Assembly (NCBI GenBank): GCA_963576725.1
Contig: OY755244.1
Location: 81,525,121-81,589,120 of the forward strand
DNA length: 64,000 nt
Origin: Azorinus chamasolen
Taxonomy: Eukaryota > Mollusca > Bivalvia > Cardiida > Solecurtidae
Direction: 5' to 3'
The notes beneath the pieces are model-generated. The model searched no databases and was not told where the DNA came from. It was given only the letters and a program-made list of their open reading frames with translations. Made by a program: the position numbers and the translations under genes. This document shows positions 32,646-42,775 of this stretch, one piece after another (the first letter of the stretch is position 1; the number at the start of each line of letters is the position of its first letter).

Positions 32646-33045
32646 ATGAATATTCATATTAGAAATAATGGCATCATGGATACTTATAGATAATGGCATC
32701 ATGGATACTGATCAGATAATGGCATCATGGATACTTATAGATAATGGCATCATGGATACTTATAGATAATGGCATCATGGATACTTATAGATAATGGCAT
32801 CATGGATACTTATAGATAATGGCATCATGGATACTTATTAGATATTCATGTTATAATGCCGCATGAACACATGGATATGTGTGAATATCTACCATGGTAG
32901 ACAAACTGCAGAGCCAGATCTATAGTGATTTATTTCATAAGCAAACAGAGCAGACCCTTATCATACTGTTCCTACAGGAGCCGCCTGATCGTGGTCTACT
33001 CTGTTTGCAAAGGCGTAGAAAGAAGTATTTATGGAGTAAAGGCAT
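32646..33045 (+). mobile_element. Family A MITE with 25-bp array in its flank
   Basis: The normal ATAATGGCATCATG block of the left flank is expanded into seven copies of a 25-bp unit ATAATGGCATCATGGATACT plus TATAG (32665-32840). The core at 32940 reads AAGCAAACAGAGCAGACCCT...TTCCTACAGGAGCC...GGTCTACTCTGTTTGCAAAG, then GGAGTAAAGG. Confidence 0.8.
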
Positions 33046-33299
33046 GCTCAGATAGTTGCTTTAGAAACTTTCTACTGTAGTTCTCTGATACGTTTAGAGA
33101 TTCCTTGGTTTCTGATAAAGTAGTACATTTGTCTAGGACAACGCTGGCATGTACTTCATCACATGGAAACTGACAAGTCATATCTCACCACAGAGAGTAC
33201 ATTGCTGTCGATGACAGAGTCTGTTAACTATAATTTACTTATTTTTTGCACTCATTCATTAAGTGGTCGCTGGAAGGAGGTTTTATGATGTGTGTAACC

Positions 33300-33420
33300 C
33301 CAGATCAACTACAACCGCAACATTATGTTTTCCACTACCACCGCAGCATTATGTTGTTCATTACCACAACAACATTGTGTTGTCTATACCACCGCACCAT
33401 GTTGTCCACTACCACTGCAA
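33300..33420. repeat. Degenerate CCACTACCACCGCA repeat
   Basis: About five copies of a 20-25 bp CCACTACCACCGCAGCATTA-like unit with ATGTTGT. Copies are diverged. Confidence 0.55.
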
Positions 33421-33439
33421 ATGGGCAGTTTGGTTATGA

Positions 33440-34120
33440 GATGGTATTGTCCATACTGTATAGAGGCTAGTCTTAGTCGTATTTGAGCCGTTTACCCCGC
33501 GAACATTTAGTAAGAAACATTCTCTCTGTGTGTCAGATGAAGATTTGAGGTGCTGGTAATGTCCAAATGACTTTCTTCCTACACGACTTCTCAACTGGTA
33601 CAAACGGACGTTAATCAACACAAACAAACAAATACATTTGTTATTATACCAACGCGGCACAAAAACTCGTTCATCGTTGCATTGGATTGGTTTGAATTTG
33701 TTCAAATAACTTAACGGCATTTAAGTTCTCCAAAACCAGTTAGTTTCCAGTGACATTCTCTTTCCTCACGAGCTCGACTCCTTTTTGTCTGTCAAGAACG
33801 CTTTAGACAAACTACAACAGTTTTTGTCCCAGAGGCAATAAGCCGAGGTGAAAGTAATATAAGTCCCGCCATGTTTCCCAATTCATCTAAACTTGTTGGA
33901 GAATTCGGGATTAGATCAATATTCCCATCGTCTTTGTTAGACACGTTATTGCTTCTTTGTGACTGCAGAATGGGGTTCAATATATTACATTGTTCCAAAA
34001 ACTCCCCCTCTCCGTCTGTCAGGCACTAACAATTTAAATGCTGAAGTAGAATGGCCCACCATTGTTTAAATATAGAATCCATTTCATGTGGGAGGGTTAA
34101 GTTGCGAGACGATTCTGAAT
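33440..34120. other. Low-repeat stretch with ambiguous open frames
   Basis: Minus frames 33409-33720 (103 codons) and 33792-33998 (68 codons) are open. A plus-strand frame over 33790-34020 is also open for about 80 codons without a start codon. The peptides have mixed composition unlike simple repeats, but I recognise no domain and cannot choose a strand. Confidence 0.2.
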
Positions 34121-34129
34121 GACAAATAG

Positions 34130-34192
34130 CCGATACTTAGACCAGAGGGTTTCTCTAGAACCCTCTGATCTGGGTCTACACTGTTTGCAAAT
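34130..34192 (+). mobile_element. Family A hairpin core
   Basis: CTTAGACCAGAGGGTTTCTC then TAGAACCCTCTGATCTGGGT and CTACACTGTTTGCAAATG. Both arms carry AGAGGGTT/AACCCTCT instead of GACGGCTCC/GGAGCCGTC. Confidence 0.75.
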
Positions 34193-34269
34193 GTCAGTTC
34201 ACTGGTTTTCCGCAATCAAAAGGGTAAAAACAATAGAAGTTGCCAGGATTGTGTTAACATTTAGCATGC

Positions 34270-34375
34270 TACGAATGGGTGGAGGATTGCCTTTGTAAAC
34301 ATGTTGGAATGAGATGAGAGACCAACAAACTCGGCGTCTAATCATGATCGAAACTATTTCACACACTGTTGAAGT
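34270..34375. mobile_element. Family C copy, diverged
   Basis: CCTTTGTAAACATGTTGGAA then TGAGATGAGAGACC and ACTCGGCGTCTAATCATGAT. Confidence 0.5.
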
Positions 34376-34707
34376 TGTGTAGAGACATTGATTACACATT
34401 GTATTTTGAAAATGAAATTAACGAAAACTTGTGCATACAAAACATGGCCGGGCATGCTAAAGATGAAGATTGTGACGTCGTTAACCTAGCTGGTTATTAG
34501 ATTAGGTCGACTTTGTATCAGTTGGATGACAATAATGTGTTAACTCTTGCAAAAATGTCGGACTGCGAAACGAGACATTAATATTTGATGAAAATAACTT
34601 CCAATCAGTTTGTGAGTGTGTCATTGTTTGTCTTACTTTAATTTGTTTCACACTATAAGGTCAACACCGCATACATCTTGTATTCTCTTCTTTAGCCTGT
34701 TGTGGAC

Positions 34708-34805
34708 GGACTTTAAGATTCCCTTTGCAAAACAGAATGTAATGTTTGGATCCAGATGAGACTAGGAGCGAGTCAGTCGTCTCTCACCAGTAACCAAACT
34801 GCTTA
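34708..34805. mobile_element. Family C copy
   Basis: CCTTTGCAAAACAGAATGTA then GTTTGGATCCAGATGAGACT and AGTCGTCTCTCACCAG, then AACCAAACTGCTT. Confidence 0.6.
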
Positions 34806-34825
34806 ATATTGTATGTCTATATTAC

Positions 34826-35015
34826 AGTAAACTCCTGCAAAAACCACCACACCAAAGAAGTATACTTCTGGAATTTTAAAAACGGTTGTAGCTTAATGCA
34901 GAACAAACAAGCACTACTTTTGCCCTGCATCAAGCAACCGCCTGTTTTTGCAGTCTCCTGTGTTATTAAGTTATGTGGTTGCATAAGACTGTACTTTATA
35001 AGACCAAGCGAATGT
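34826..35015. mobile_element. Family B MITE, rearranged
   Basis: TACAGTAAACTCCTGCAAAA on the left. Arms are GGTTGTAGCTTAATGCAGAA and TTGCCCTGCATCAAGCAACC. GTGGTTGCATAAGACTGTAC lies at the right. Confidence 0.65.
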
Positions 35016-35106
35016 GTTTTTTTTTAATTGCAGGCCATATAAGTAGTGGGAGTGGTGGTCCAGTGGTAGTGGTAGTGGTAGTGTTGAATGAACAAAGTTT
35101 TACGGT

Positions 35107-35310
35107 AGGTCCAGTGGTAGGACGTTAGACTTGGGATCGAAGGGTCCCCAGTTCGAATCCTGAAATCGGACTATCAGAATTTTTCTGAGCAAAAAAATGC
35201 ATCCCACGTTTGTCCTCTCCACCCAGGTGTATAAATGGGTACCTGTGAGGGAAATAAGCCAATGTGCCATGGCTGCCTTGGGCGCCGAATGTTAATGGCC
35301 GTGCGTACGC
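35107..35310 (+). mobile_element. tRNA-derived SINE
   Basis: The head GGTCCAGTGGTAGGACGTTA...TTGGGAT...CCCCAGTTCGAATCCTG has an A-box-like GTGGTAGGAC and a canonical B box GTTCGAATCC at 35150. That is the internal RNA polymerase III promoter expected of a tRNA-derived SINE. The head can fold like a tRNA with a CTTGGGA anticodon loop (UGG, proline-like). The body includes CTCTCCACCCAGGTGTATAA then ATGGGTACCTGTGAGGG, resembling a conserved central block of molluscan SINEs. A truncated second head (GGTCCAGTGGTAG) lies at 35057. No clear target-site duplication. Confidence 0.65.
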
Positions 35311-35396
35311 GCGTGCGCGTGTGTGTATGCGTGCAGCGTGCGTGCGGCGTGCGTGCGGCGTGCGTGCGGCGTGCGGCGTGCGTACGCGTGTAAAAT
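35303..35396. repeat. GCGTGC/GGC-rich minisatellite at the SINE tail
   Basis: TGCGTGCGGCG units and (GT)n variants. The reverse-strand 111-codon frame across it is a repeat artefact. Confidence 0.8.
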
Positions 35397-35399
35397 TCT

Positions 35400-35945
35400 G
35401 TTCATTCAACATTTCATTAAAAGAATAATGTTTTTGTTGAACCAAACCTAGAATTAACATTTGATGTTCTTTATTTTGAGCTGATTAATATTATACAGTA
35501 TGGTTTATCGACCTGGAAAAAGTGATAACACTTTTTCCCAAGTCTGTAATCCCCTATCATCCTATCCTTAAAGGCAGCAAGTGAGGGATATTGCATAGTA
35601 TATATGCAGGGGTGCGATTACGTCCGGACATGACTATACAATATCATTCTTGTCGCAAATTTGACCATTGTTGTAGTCCCAAATCCTTACAACTCGACAC
35701 TCAGTGAGATAATATCCCCTGAACAGCAACATAACTAGCTTAATGTTTAATTGTTGCTGACAAATTAAGAAGACTCACAAATGCAAAACATAGACGAGTT
35801 AATATGTCACTTACATAGGATGCAATCATTTTATTAGCAGACATAGTGTACCTTTCACATATCATACTTTTACTTTTTACCTGAACACATCATATGGATT
35901 TCAAATATTATATTATATCAACAGTTACTGTTACTAGCAGAATTA
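35400..35945. other. No feature recognised
   Basis: AT-rich. AAAAAGTGATAACACTTTTT at 35517 forms a short hairpin. Nothing else is supported. Confidence 0.4.
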
Positions 35946-35951
35946 TGCAGA

Positions 35952-36118
35952 TACAGTAGAACCCCTCTAATGCGACCACTTAATAAATACACATTGGTGT
36001 CTTTATAAGCAGGTGGTTGCTTAATGCAGGACAAATGTAATGCAGAAAGCTCCTCTAGGATCTAGCAAATTAAAATTATACCTGTTTTAGGTGGTCGCAT
36101 TAGCGGGGTTTTACTGTA
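35952..36118. mobile_element. Family B MITE, best-preserved termini
   Basis: Left end TACAGTAGAACCCCTCTAAT then GCGACCACT. Right end AGGTGGTCGCATTAGCGGGG then TTTTACTGTA. These are about 28-bp terminal inverted repeats with few mismatches. The inner GTGGTTGCTTAATGCAGGAC arm is present; its partner has been altered. Confidence 0.85.
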
Positions 36119-36119
36119 T

Positions 36120-36498
36120 TATATTCTTATATTGTTAGTAAGCATTATTCAGCCATATGTTAAAGTGGTTTCTGTTCTCCATTGTCAGTGCCGGACAAGT
36201 GTATGGCCACATGTATAATTATGTATATAATTAATCTGAGTCTATTCCGCTGTATCATTATTTCAAATTAGAGGGCCAGACTTTAATGACATATGCGGCA
36301 AGAGTTTTAGGGAATAGATATCACTTTCCGCACATTGGCGACAATAATTTTTCTTTTATAATTGGATTCAACCTATATAAATGCCCATTCACTTAAGAAG
36401 ATAGCGCCGTTTGGCATATATTTGGAAATATTATCCCGGGACATTAAGCGCATCGGATACCCACTTTACCTCGCATATATTATTTCTCCATTTAAGTT
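36120..36498. other. No gene recognised
   Basis: AT-rich sequence between family B and the CG-rich foldback. The 66-codon frame at 36362 runs into the foldback and is not supported. Confidence 0.35.
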
Positions 36499-36500
36499 AT

Positions 36501-37188
36501 GTTCCCACTGCCGATCAGATCAACTCGATCAAGCCCGATCAAATGAGCGGGCACTGGTCTGACTCGCTCGCTCAACAGGAGTGATCGGGAGTGATCGGGG
36601 ACGTCTACCTTGGTCGGCATCGCTCGGACTCTCTACCCGAATGTTTTGGACCTGTCCAAAAAATTCGGATAGAGATCGAGTAGCCACGCGCTCGATGAGC
36701 GATTTTGGAAGCGGTCGGGTATTGATCGAGTAGAGGGACGAGTTGATCCGGAGACAATCGTGTAGAGATCTAGTGCGGTCGGGATGAAGTCATCCGATCT
36801 GTACCCGATCATCTCGGCCTCTATTCGAGTAATACCCGATCAACCCAAGTACGATCATGACGATCTGATCGGGTAGAGATCGAGCGGAGGTCCAGTTGTT
36901 CGGGTAGAGATCGTGTAGGGTTAGCTTGGGTGAGATGACCGAGCAGAGATTGGAGTGGTTGTTGAGATGACATCGTGGAGGAATCGTGAATGACCGCGAG
37001 GGTGTCATACAAATGATCGCGAGGGTGTCATACAAATGATCGCGAGGGGGTCATACAAATGATCGCGAGGGGGTCATACAAATGATCGCGAAGAGGTCGA
37101 GAAAACTCGTGTACATGCCTTCGGTCGAGCTTGGTCGGGGACTTTGGGTGATCGGGATGATCGAGTTGATCTGATCGGCAGTGGGAAC
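36501..37188. mobile_element. GATCG-saturated foldback element with 40-bp TIRs
   Basis: Left terminus GTTCCCACTGCCGATCAGAT then CAACTCGATC; the right terminus GATCGAGTTGATCTGATCGG then CAGTGGGAAC is its inverted copy over about 40 bp. The interior is packed with GATCGGG, GATCGAG and CCCGATC in both orientations and is far richer in CG than the flanks. A 23-24 bp GATCGCGAGGGGGTCATACA-type repeat is present four times at 36991-37090. There is no coding sequence; short frames here are artefacts. No target-site duplication was identified. Confidence 0.8.
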
Positions 37189-37214
37189 CTACCTTTACAC
37201 CCTTGATTGTTTTG

Positions 37215-37440
37215 GGGTTTTTTTTAAAAAATAAATAAATAATGGCATCATGAATTTCAATTAAATCATTCGTTATAATGGCACATGAACACCGAGATAT
37301 TTGACCATGAATCAATTCTATTATAATTCCATAAACAAACAGTGTAGACCCAGACCAGACGGCTCCTACAGAAGCCGTCTGACCTGGGTTTGCTCTGTTT
37401 GCAATGACGTTAAAGGGCGTGTGTGATTATGGAGTCAAAC
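37215..37440 (+). mobile_element. Family A MITE
   Basis: AATAATGGCATCATGAATTT, TATAATGGCACATGAACACC, then the core AACAAACAGTGTAGACCCAG...ACGGCTCCTACAGAAGCCGT...TGGGTTTGCTCTGTTTGC. It ends near GACGTTAAAGGG. Confidence 0.8.
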
Positions 37441-37688
37441 ATTTTACCACTGTTGATACTGGCCCCTTTGTATTGGATGTATCCCTGTATTGGCGAGGAG
37501 AATTTCCTCTTTTGCTGGTCACACAATTGGCTTTCTGTATTTAAGTTACCCTGTATTCAGCGATCACCCCTGTATTATGCGATCACATGCCTAGAACGTT
37601 CTCCTTTCTTCTCATAATTATATGTCATACTTGCACATGGTAAACATTTATAAGAAACAAAATGTTTGATGCCGCATACCTATGGGAA

Positions 37689-38152
37689 CACACTTGTGAT
37701 GGTGAGTGCACGTTCTATCCAGACACTTGTGATGGTGAGTGCACGTTCTATCCAGACACTTGTGATGGTGAGTGCACGTTCTGCCCAGACACTTGTGATG
37801 GTGATTGCACGTTCTGCCCAGACACATGTAATGGTGAGTGCACGTTCTGCCCAGACACTTGTGATGGTGAGTGCACGTTCGTCCCAGACACTTGTGATGG
37901 TGAGTGCACGTTCTGCCCAGACACTTGTGATGGTGATTGCACGTTCTGCCCAGACACATGTGATGGTGAGTGCACGTTCTGCCCAGACACTTGTGATGGT
38001 GAGTGCACGTTCGTCCCAGACACTTGTGATGGTGAGTGCACGTTCTGCCCAGACACTTGTGATGGTGATTGCACGTTCTGCCCAGACACATGTGATGGTG
38101 AGTGCACGTTCTGCCCAGACACGTGTGATGGTGACTGCACGTTCTGCCCAGA
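37689..38152. repeat. 33-bp minisatellite, 14 copies
   Basis: The unit is ACACTTGTGATGGTGAGTGC plus ACGTTCTGCCCAG. All copies keep the 33-bp period, so several frames on both strands stay open; one 188-codon plus frame (37662-38228) reads as a cysteine-rich PDTCDGECTFC repeat. Copy variants (TAT, TGC, GTC; GAG, GAT) change the amino acid in every frame examined, which argues against protein selection. Units 5-8 and 9-12 share the same variant order, giving a 132-bp higher-order repeat. Confidence 0.9.
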
Positions 38153-38339
38153 ATGTTACTGGACGGTATTCACTTCCTTCAACCTTTACTTAAGGTATAT
38201 TCATCTAAGGCTGAGCCTATTGGATTAATGTTTAGTATCACAGTACACAATAGGGAATGCGAAGCCTATAGTAGATTTGGAAAACGGCTTTTTTATCACG
38301 AGAAGCAGAAGAGAATTTGTAACATAATTTTTACAAGAA

Positions 38340-38526
38340 CCAGAGCGGAACTGATCAAACAACTCCTACAGGAGCCCACTGACCTGGCTCTACTCGTACA
38401 GGAGCCCAATGACCTGGCTCTACTCGTACAGGAGCCCACTGACCTGGCTCTACTCCTACAGGAGCCCACTGACCTGGCTCTACTCCTACAGGAGCCCACT
38501 GACCTGTCTCTACTCTGTTTACAAAT
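38340..38526 (+). mobile_element. Family A hairpin with 30-bp array in its core
   Basis: CCAGAGCGGAACTGATCAAA leads into five copies of CTCCTACAGGAGCCCACTGA plus CCTGGCTCTA (38363-38512), followed by CTGTTTACAAATG, the normal family A right end. Each unit repeats the hairpin tip CTCCTACAGGAG. Confidence 0.75.
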
Positions 38527-38529
38527 GTA

Positions 38530-39595
38530 TAATGAGTTTATCTTCATAGATACTCCTTGCGTTGTGTTAGCAGTAGATGCCCTGTTTAGTTTGAGAGACA
38601 GGAATGAGATAGAAAGAAGCATATTGCCACATGATAAGATGCGATAATCGACTTGTCGGATTAGTTTAAAAATATTAGATACCAAATGTTATCCAAGAAC
38701 TGGTATCTCCGCTCCTCTTAATGTGGAGGATCTTAAGTGTTTTACTTCATGAATTATCTACACATGTTTACCTCAGGTGTGGTATTTGTCTAAGTAACAG
38801 ATAAAAGTATTTTGTTTTATGTATGACTCAATTAAATATAAACTATTTGGTCATGTTATTATACTTGCATACTTGATACTCTTTGAAAAAGGCCCTTAGT
38901 GGTCGAAATATTAGAGCAATTCAAGTGTTTAAGTATTATATTAATTCCCATTTTTGGAATATTTTCTCCAATTGTTATAGTGGTTTTTTTTATTTGTTGT
39001 TGTTGGTGGTGGTGGTGTTAAGGTGTGTCCGTGTGTGTTTGGGGGGGAGGTATTTTTAAGAAAGGTTACTGTTTTTTTTTTTTGTTGTTGTTTCAGATAG
39101 TGAAATGAAAGAACAGTGACCGTACACACTGTATTAAATATGTTCGCCGCGGTGTATGTTCGCCTCGGTGTATTATATCTTCGATTTTATAGTCACTTTT
39201 ATTAATCAAATGTACTGACACTAGCAATAATAATGTTATCACCATGGAGCCAACCTATCTTCCTTTACTACTAGTACTTCGTTACCTTCTGTATTTATGT
39301 ATTTGGCAAACCGCTTTAGGAGTGCCCAAATGGTATGCATAATTAAATATGTACTGCTAAATGTGTTTTTGTTTCGCTAGTAGTGTAAGATCAATCCGCT
39401 CAAGGCACAGTAATATAAGCACTACTTTATGTTATCTGTCTATGTGTTGCACCATTCTATTAGTTCCAAGCCGGGTACCCGGGGCGTGGGTGGCGACGCT
39501 GTAAGTTTATCTGTCCGAATGTACCCTTCTGGCTCATTTAAAAGAAAAAGTTTGTCTAAGCCATATTTGTTATACTAATTGCCTTCCATATCACA
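38530..39595. other. No gene recognised; T-rich and GT-rich runs at 38980-39095
   Basis: Contains TTGTTGTTGTTGGTGGTGGT near 38995 and poly(T) near 39070. No exon or hairpin family was identified. Confidence 0.4.
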
Positions 39596-39597
39596 AG

Positions 39598-40000
39598 ACT
39601 GTGTAAACTTAGAAAGAGTTCGTGTCCCATTTCAAGATTAGGTCACTGTGACCTTGATCTTTGACTCCCCACTTAAAATAATGGCAATGGACTATTTCTT
39701 CTAGGTCAACTGCGACCTTAATATTTTAAAGAAAAAAAACACCAATTTTATGAGGACCATATTTCGTATACTGTTAGTCTTGCATTATTAACATTTTGGC
39801 AATCTGGTGTATTGCGTATCAACACCAGGTCACTGTGACATTGACTGTTTATATATATTCTGGACCAGGACATATTTGCAGCCTAACATATACCAACACT
39901 ACACATCTTGAAAGGGGGGTTTGACATGTACTAAAGTAAGGTCAATGTGAAACTGGCCATTGAGTTGTTTACGGGTAATACAGTTCAGTATGGACGTTGC
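39598..40000. repeat. Diverged repeat rich in AGGTCA/TGACCT
   Basis: Contains AGGTCACTGTGACCT (39640-39654), a perfect inverted AGGTCA half-site pair with 3-base spacing, plus CTAGGTCAACTGCGACCTTA, CAGGTCACTGTGACATTGAC and AAGGTCAATGTG. The pattern resembles a dispersed molluscan repeat rather than a single regulatory site. Confidence 0.4.
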
Positions 40001-40197
40001 TCACGACTCACTTTCCTGTTCAGAATAATGGTCCTTTGCTTGAAAACCAGTATTTCAGACATCCATCCATTATGCATTCACATATCAAACTGAAAATGTT
40101 TATATGGATCTAGTTACTAGGCATATTTGATTTCGGTATTATTTGGAACAATATGAACTAGAACTACGGTATACTTTTTAGCGTAGTAATTAAATCA

Positions 40198-40568
40198 TCT
40201 GTGATCCAGCGGACTATTTTCTAATACCAGACAGTTTGTCTGTGATCCAGCGGACTATTTTCTAATACCAGACAGTTTGTCTGTGATCCAGCGGACTATT
40301 TTCTAACACCAGACAGTTTGTCTGTGATGCAGCGGACTATTTTCTAATAACAGACAGTTTGTCTGTGATCCAGCGGACTATTTTCTAATACCAGACATTT
40401 TGTCTGTGATCCAGCGGACTATTTTCTAATACCAGACAGTTTGTCTGTGATGCAGCGGACTATTTTCTAATAACAGACAGTTTGTCTGTGATCCAGCGGA
40501 ATATTTTCTAATACCAGACAGTTTGTCTGTGATCCAGCGGACTATTTTCTAATACCAGACAGTTTGTC
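40198..40568. repeat. 41-bp minisatellite, 9 copies
   Basis: CTGTGATCCAGCGGACTATT plus TTCTAATACCAGACAGTTTG and T. GATGCAG and AATAACAG variants recur together in copies 4 and 7, suggesting a three-copy higher-order period. Confidence 0.95.
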
Positions 40569-40737
40569 GTGTAAACATTGCTGATACGTTGAGTAACGTT
40601 GCCATCGTGTTCAAAGTCTCAAATGGAGGTCACCAAGTGAAAGAAGTCAAAGGATTAACAAAACATCTGATTTCCTTTCGGGAAGCAATAGGAAATATGT
40701 TTGTTTCCGTTAAAATGCATTTGGCTACCGACTGCCT

Positions 40738-40945
40738 TAACCATTTTCCTGCTGAATATTGATGTAAGAAATAATGGCATCATGAAATTTTAGTAGCTGA
40801 TTTTTTATAATGCCATGTGTACACTCGATATTTCGGTATTGGTAGAGGCTTTAAGCAAATATAGCCGACGCTGATCAGACGGCTCATAAAGGAGCCGTTT
40901 GATCTGGGTCTACTTTGAATAGGCGTTTATATGAGGGAAAACGTT
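40738..40945 (+). mobile_element. Family A MITE
   Basis: CTTAACCATTTTCCTGCTGA, GTAAGAAATAATGGCATCAT, then core GCTGATCAGACGGCTCATAA then AGGAGCCGTTTGATCTGGGT. It ends GAGGGAAAACGTTAAA. Confidence 0.75.
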
Positions 40946-40949
40946 AAAT

Positions 40950-41180
40950 ACACATTTCTACGCCATTGCAAACAGAGTAGACCCTAATCGGACGGCTCCT
41001 GTAGGACCGTCTCATCGGGGTATGCTCTGCTTGCTGGTGAAATGATATAGATATGAGTCTACAGTTTCTACTATGGCCTAAGATCCCCCCATCCGTGTAC
41101 CATAATAAAAAATAATCTAATTAATATTCATTTTGTCATTAAATTGTTACATGATTATTCATGAAGGTTTAATATCTTGT
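40950..41180 (-). mobile_element. Family A MITE, reverse, head to head with the previous copy
   Basis: CGCCATTGCAAACAGAGTAG then ACCCTAATCGGACGGCTCCT and GTAGGACCGTCTCATCGGGG. The distal arm TAATTAATATTCATTTTGTC and TTCATGAAGGTTTAA follows. Confidence 0.75.
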
Positions 41181-41257
41181 GCTATGTTACTCATCTAGGT
41201 GAAACAGACATCGTATACAGTGTGTAGACAAGTGACTCATGGGGCCGTATGGAGTGT

Positions 41258-41312
41258 GTGTGGGGGGGGGGGGAGGGGGCAAGTTGGGGGGGTACGGGAG
41301 GGGTGTCCCCTC
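41258..41312. repeat. G-rich low-complexity run
   Basis: GTGTGTGGGGGGGGGGGGAG then GGGGCAAGTTGGGGGGG. Possible quadruplex-forming simple sequence. Confidence 0.8.
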
Positions 41313-41443
41313 CCTGTAGTCGAAACTTTTTTTGAATGGTGCAATTTCTTGCTATCTGAATCACTCTATCATGATATGGTTTTCAGTGAAAATGCTAGTG
41401 AATTAGGTATAAGTATAACTGATTAAAACCACACTCCCAATCA

Positions 41444-41520
41444 TAGCGGTCAGCGTAGTATAAGGATTATAACGATGGCTTAAGAAATGTGGGGTCGTGG
41501 GTTCGATCCTCGGTGGAAGC
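41444..41520 (+). mobile_element. tRNA-like SINE head
   Basis: AGCGGTCAGCGTAGTATAAG, then a GGCTTAAGAAATG stretch, then GTGGGTTCGATCCTC, which is a good B box at 41500. An anticodon-like CTTAAGA loop (UAA) suggests a leucine tRNA ancestor, but the A box is weak and the acceptor stem does not close. It is therefore more likely a SINE remnant than a functional tRNA. Confidence 0.4.
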
Positions 41521-41524
41521 TAAA

Positions 41525-42580
41525 AAAACCATTGTGCATGAATTTGTTTCCATTTAAATGTATATCTTATACTAACCTGTTCTTAATTTGGGGACAATAT
41601 ATTAAGTGAAAAAGTTAATGGGCATTGAGTCGACCTATTCGAATAATTTCATGTAGACTGTAAGTATGGGAGTTTGTATGCCTTGTGAACATCACTTAAT
41701 GTGATAATGGTTTTTACGTCAGTGTGTTTCAGCAAATGAATAACATTGATCTGTGACGTAATTGTATTATTGGTGTCATACACAGGTATTATGCATCATG
41801 GCTCATTAAAACTTCCCCCGTTTCTGCTATTAATTTATACATTACAGTCATGTTTCCCCAATGTATCTGTTAATTAAAAGTACTAAACATTATTGCTCCC
41901 TCTTTTTCTTCTATCCTGCTTAAAGACATGTTACGCAGCCATTTTACGCGTGCCAAGGTTCCAATGAATAGACTTCATACATATTATCCTAACACAAAAG
42001 TTGTGATCAAGGCTAAAGTTTTTTGCCATTGACAGACAGACAGGCAGACAGGCAGACATTTGATCCTGATTAAAGTTTTTTGTCATGGACAGGCTCGGTA
42101 TTCTGCATCACAGAACTAGCACCCGCTTTTGTCTTAATTTAAGGACATTGATTTACCAAGAACACAATTAAAAGTAATAAAGAAAACAGTTGTTTGAAAA
42201 TCATCTTCATTCATTTAATAAAATAAGAAACATAAGTATAACAGTTGTCTAATTTAATATATTTACTTTTAAAAGAAAATGATCATTCTTTCATTCATTG
42301 ATCACAAATCAAAATCCTTTTGAATTTTCAAAATTAATTGATTTTATGCAATGACTCAAAACTATTATTTTCAAGATTGGCTTAAGGTAGAAAAAAAAGA
42401 TTTTCTGTAAGAATAAATAACTGAAAATGCAAATACATAGATTATTTTGTTTTTCTGAACATTACCAAACTATATAAAAAAATATATCAAAATATGTACA
42501 CTTAACTAACCATAGCATCACAATATTCTTCTAAATGTGAAAACAAGCCTGATAAAAAATACACACATCAAATGTTACAG
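41525..42580. other. AT-rich region without a supported gene
   Basis: Contains GACAGACAGACAGGCAGACA near 42037, flanked by two TAAAGTTTTTTGCCAT/GTCAT lines, the remains of a dispersed repeat. No coding signal. Confidence 0.35.
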
Positions 42581-42583
42581 CTT

Positions 42584-42625
42584 AACAGGAGGGTCATGAT
42601 GGCCCTTAATCGCTCACCTGGTTAT
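42584..42625. repeat. Molluscan dispersed-repeat end motif
   Basis: AACAGGAGGGTCATGATGGC then CCTTAATCGCTCACCTGG. I recognise this AGGGCCATGATGGCCCT...ATCGCTCACCTG pattern as a recurrent repeat terminus in mollusc genomic sequence. It contains a short stem around ATGAT. Confidence 0.5.
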
Positions 42626-42699
42626 AACAGATTTATGTATACAATGAAAAAGATATTCCATTTTATCTCATTTCATAATAACAGTTTCAGGGCTTTTTT

Positions 42700-42775
42700 T
42701 GGCTGATTTTATAGCAGACGCTGATCAGACGGCTCCTATAGGAGCCGTTTGATCTGGGTTTACTCTGAGTAGACT
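42700..42775 (+). mobile_element. Family A hairpin core
   Basis: GCAGACGCTGATCAGACGGC then TCCTATAGGAGCCGTTTGAT and CTGGGTTTACTCTGAGTA. Both arms are nearly perfect. Confidence 0.75.

Noticed and set aside
33792..33998. 68-codon minus frame with non-repetitive composition
   Set aside because: An opposing plus frame is equally open and I recognise no family, so it is described only as unresolved.
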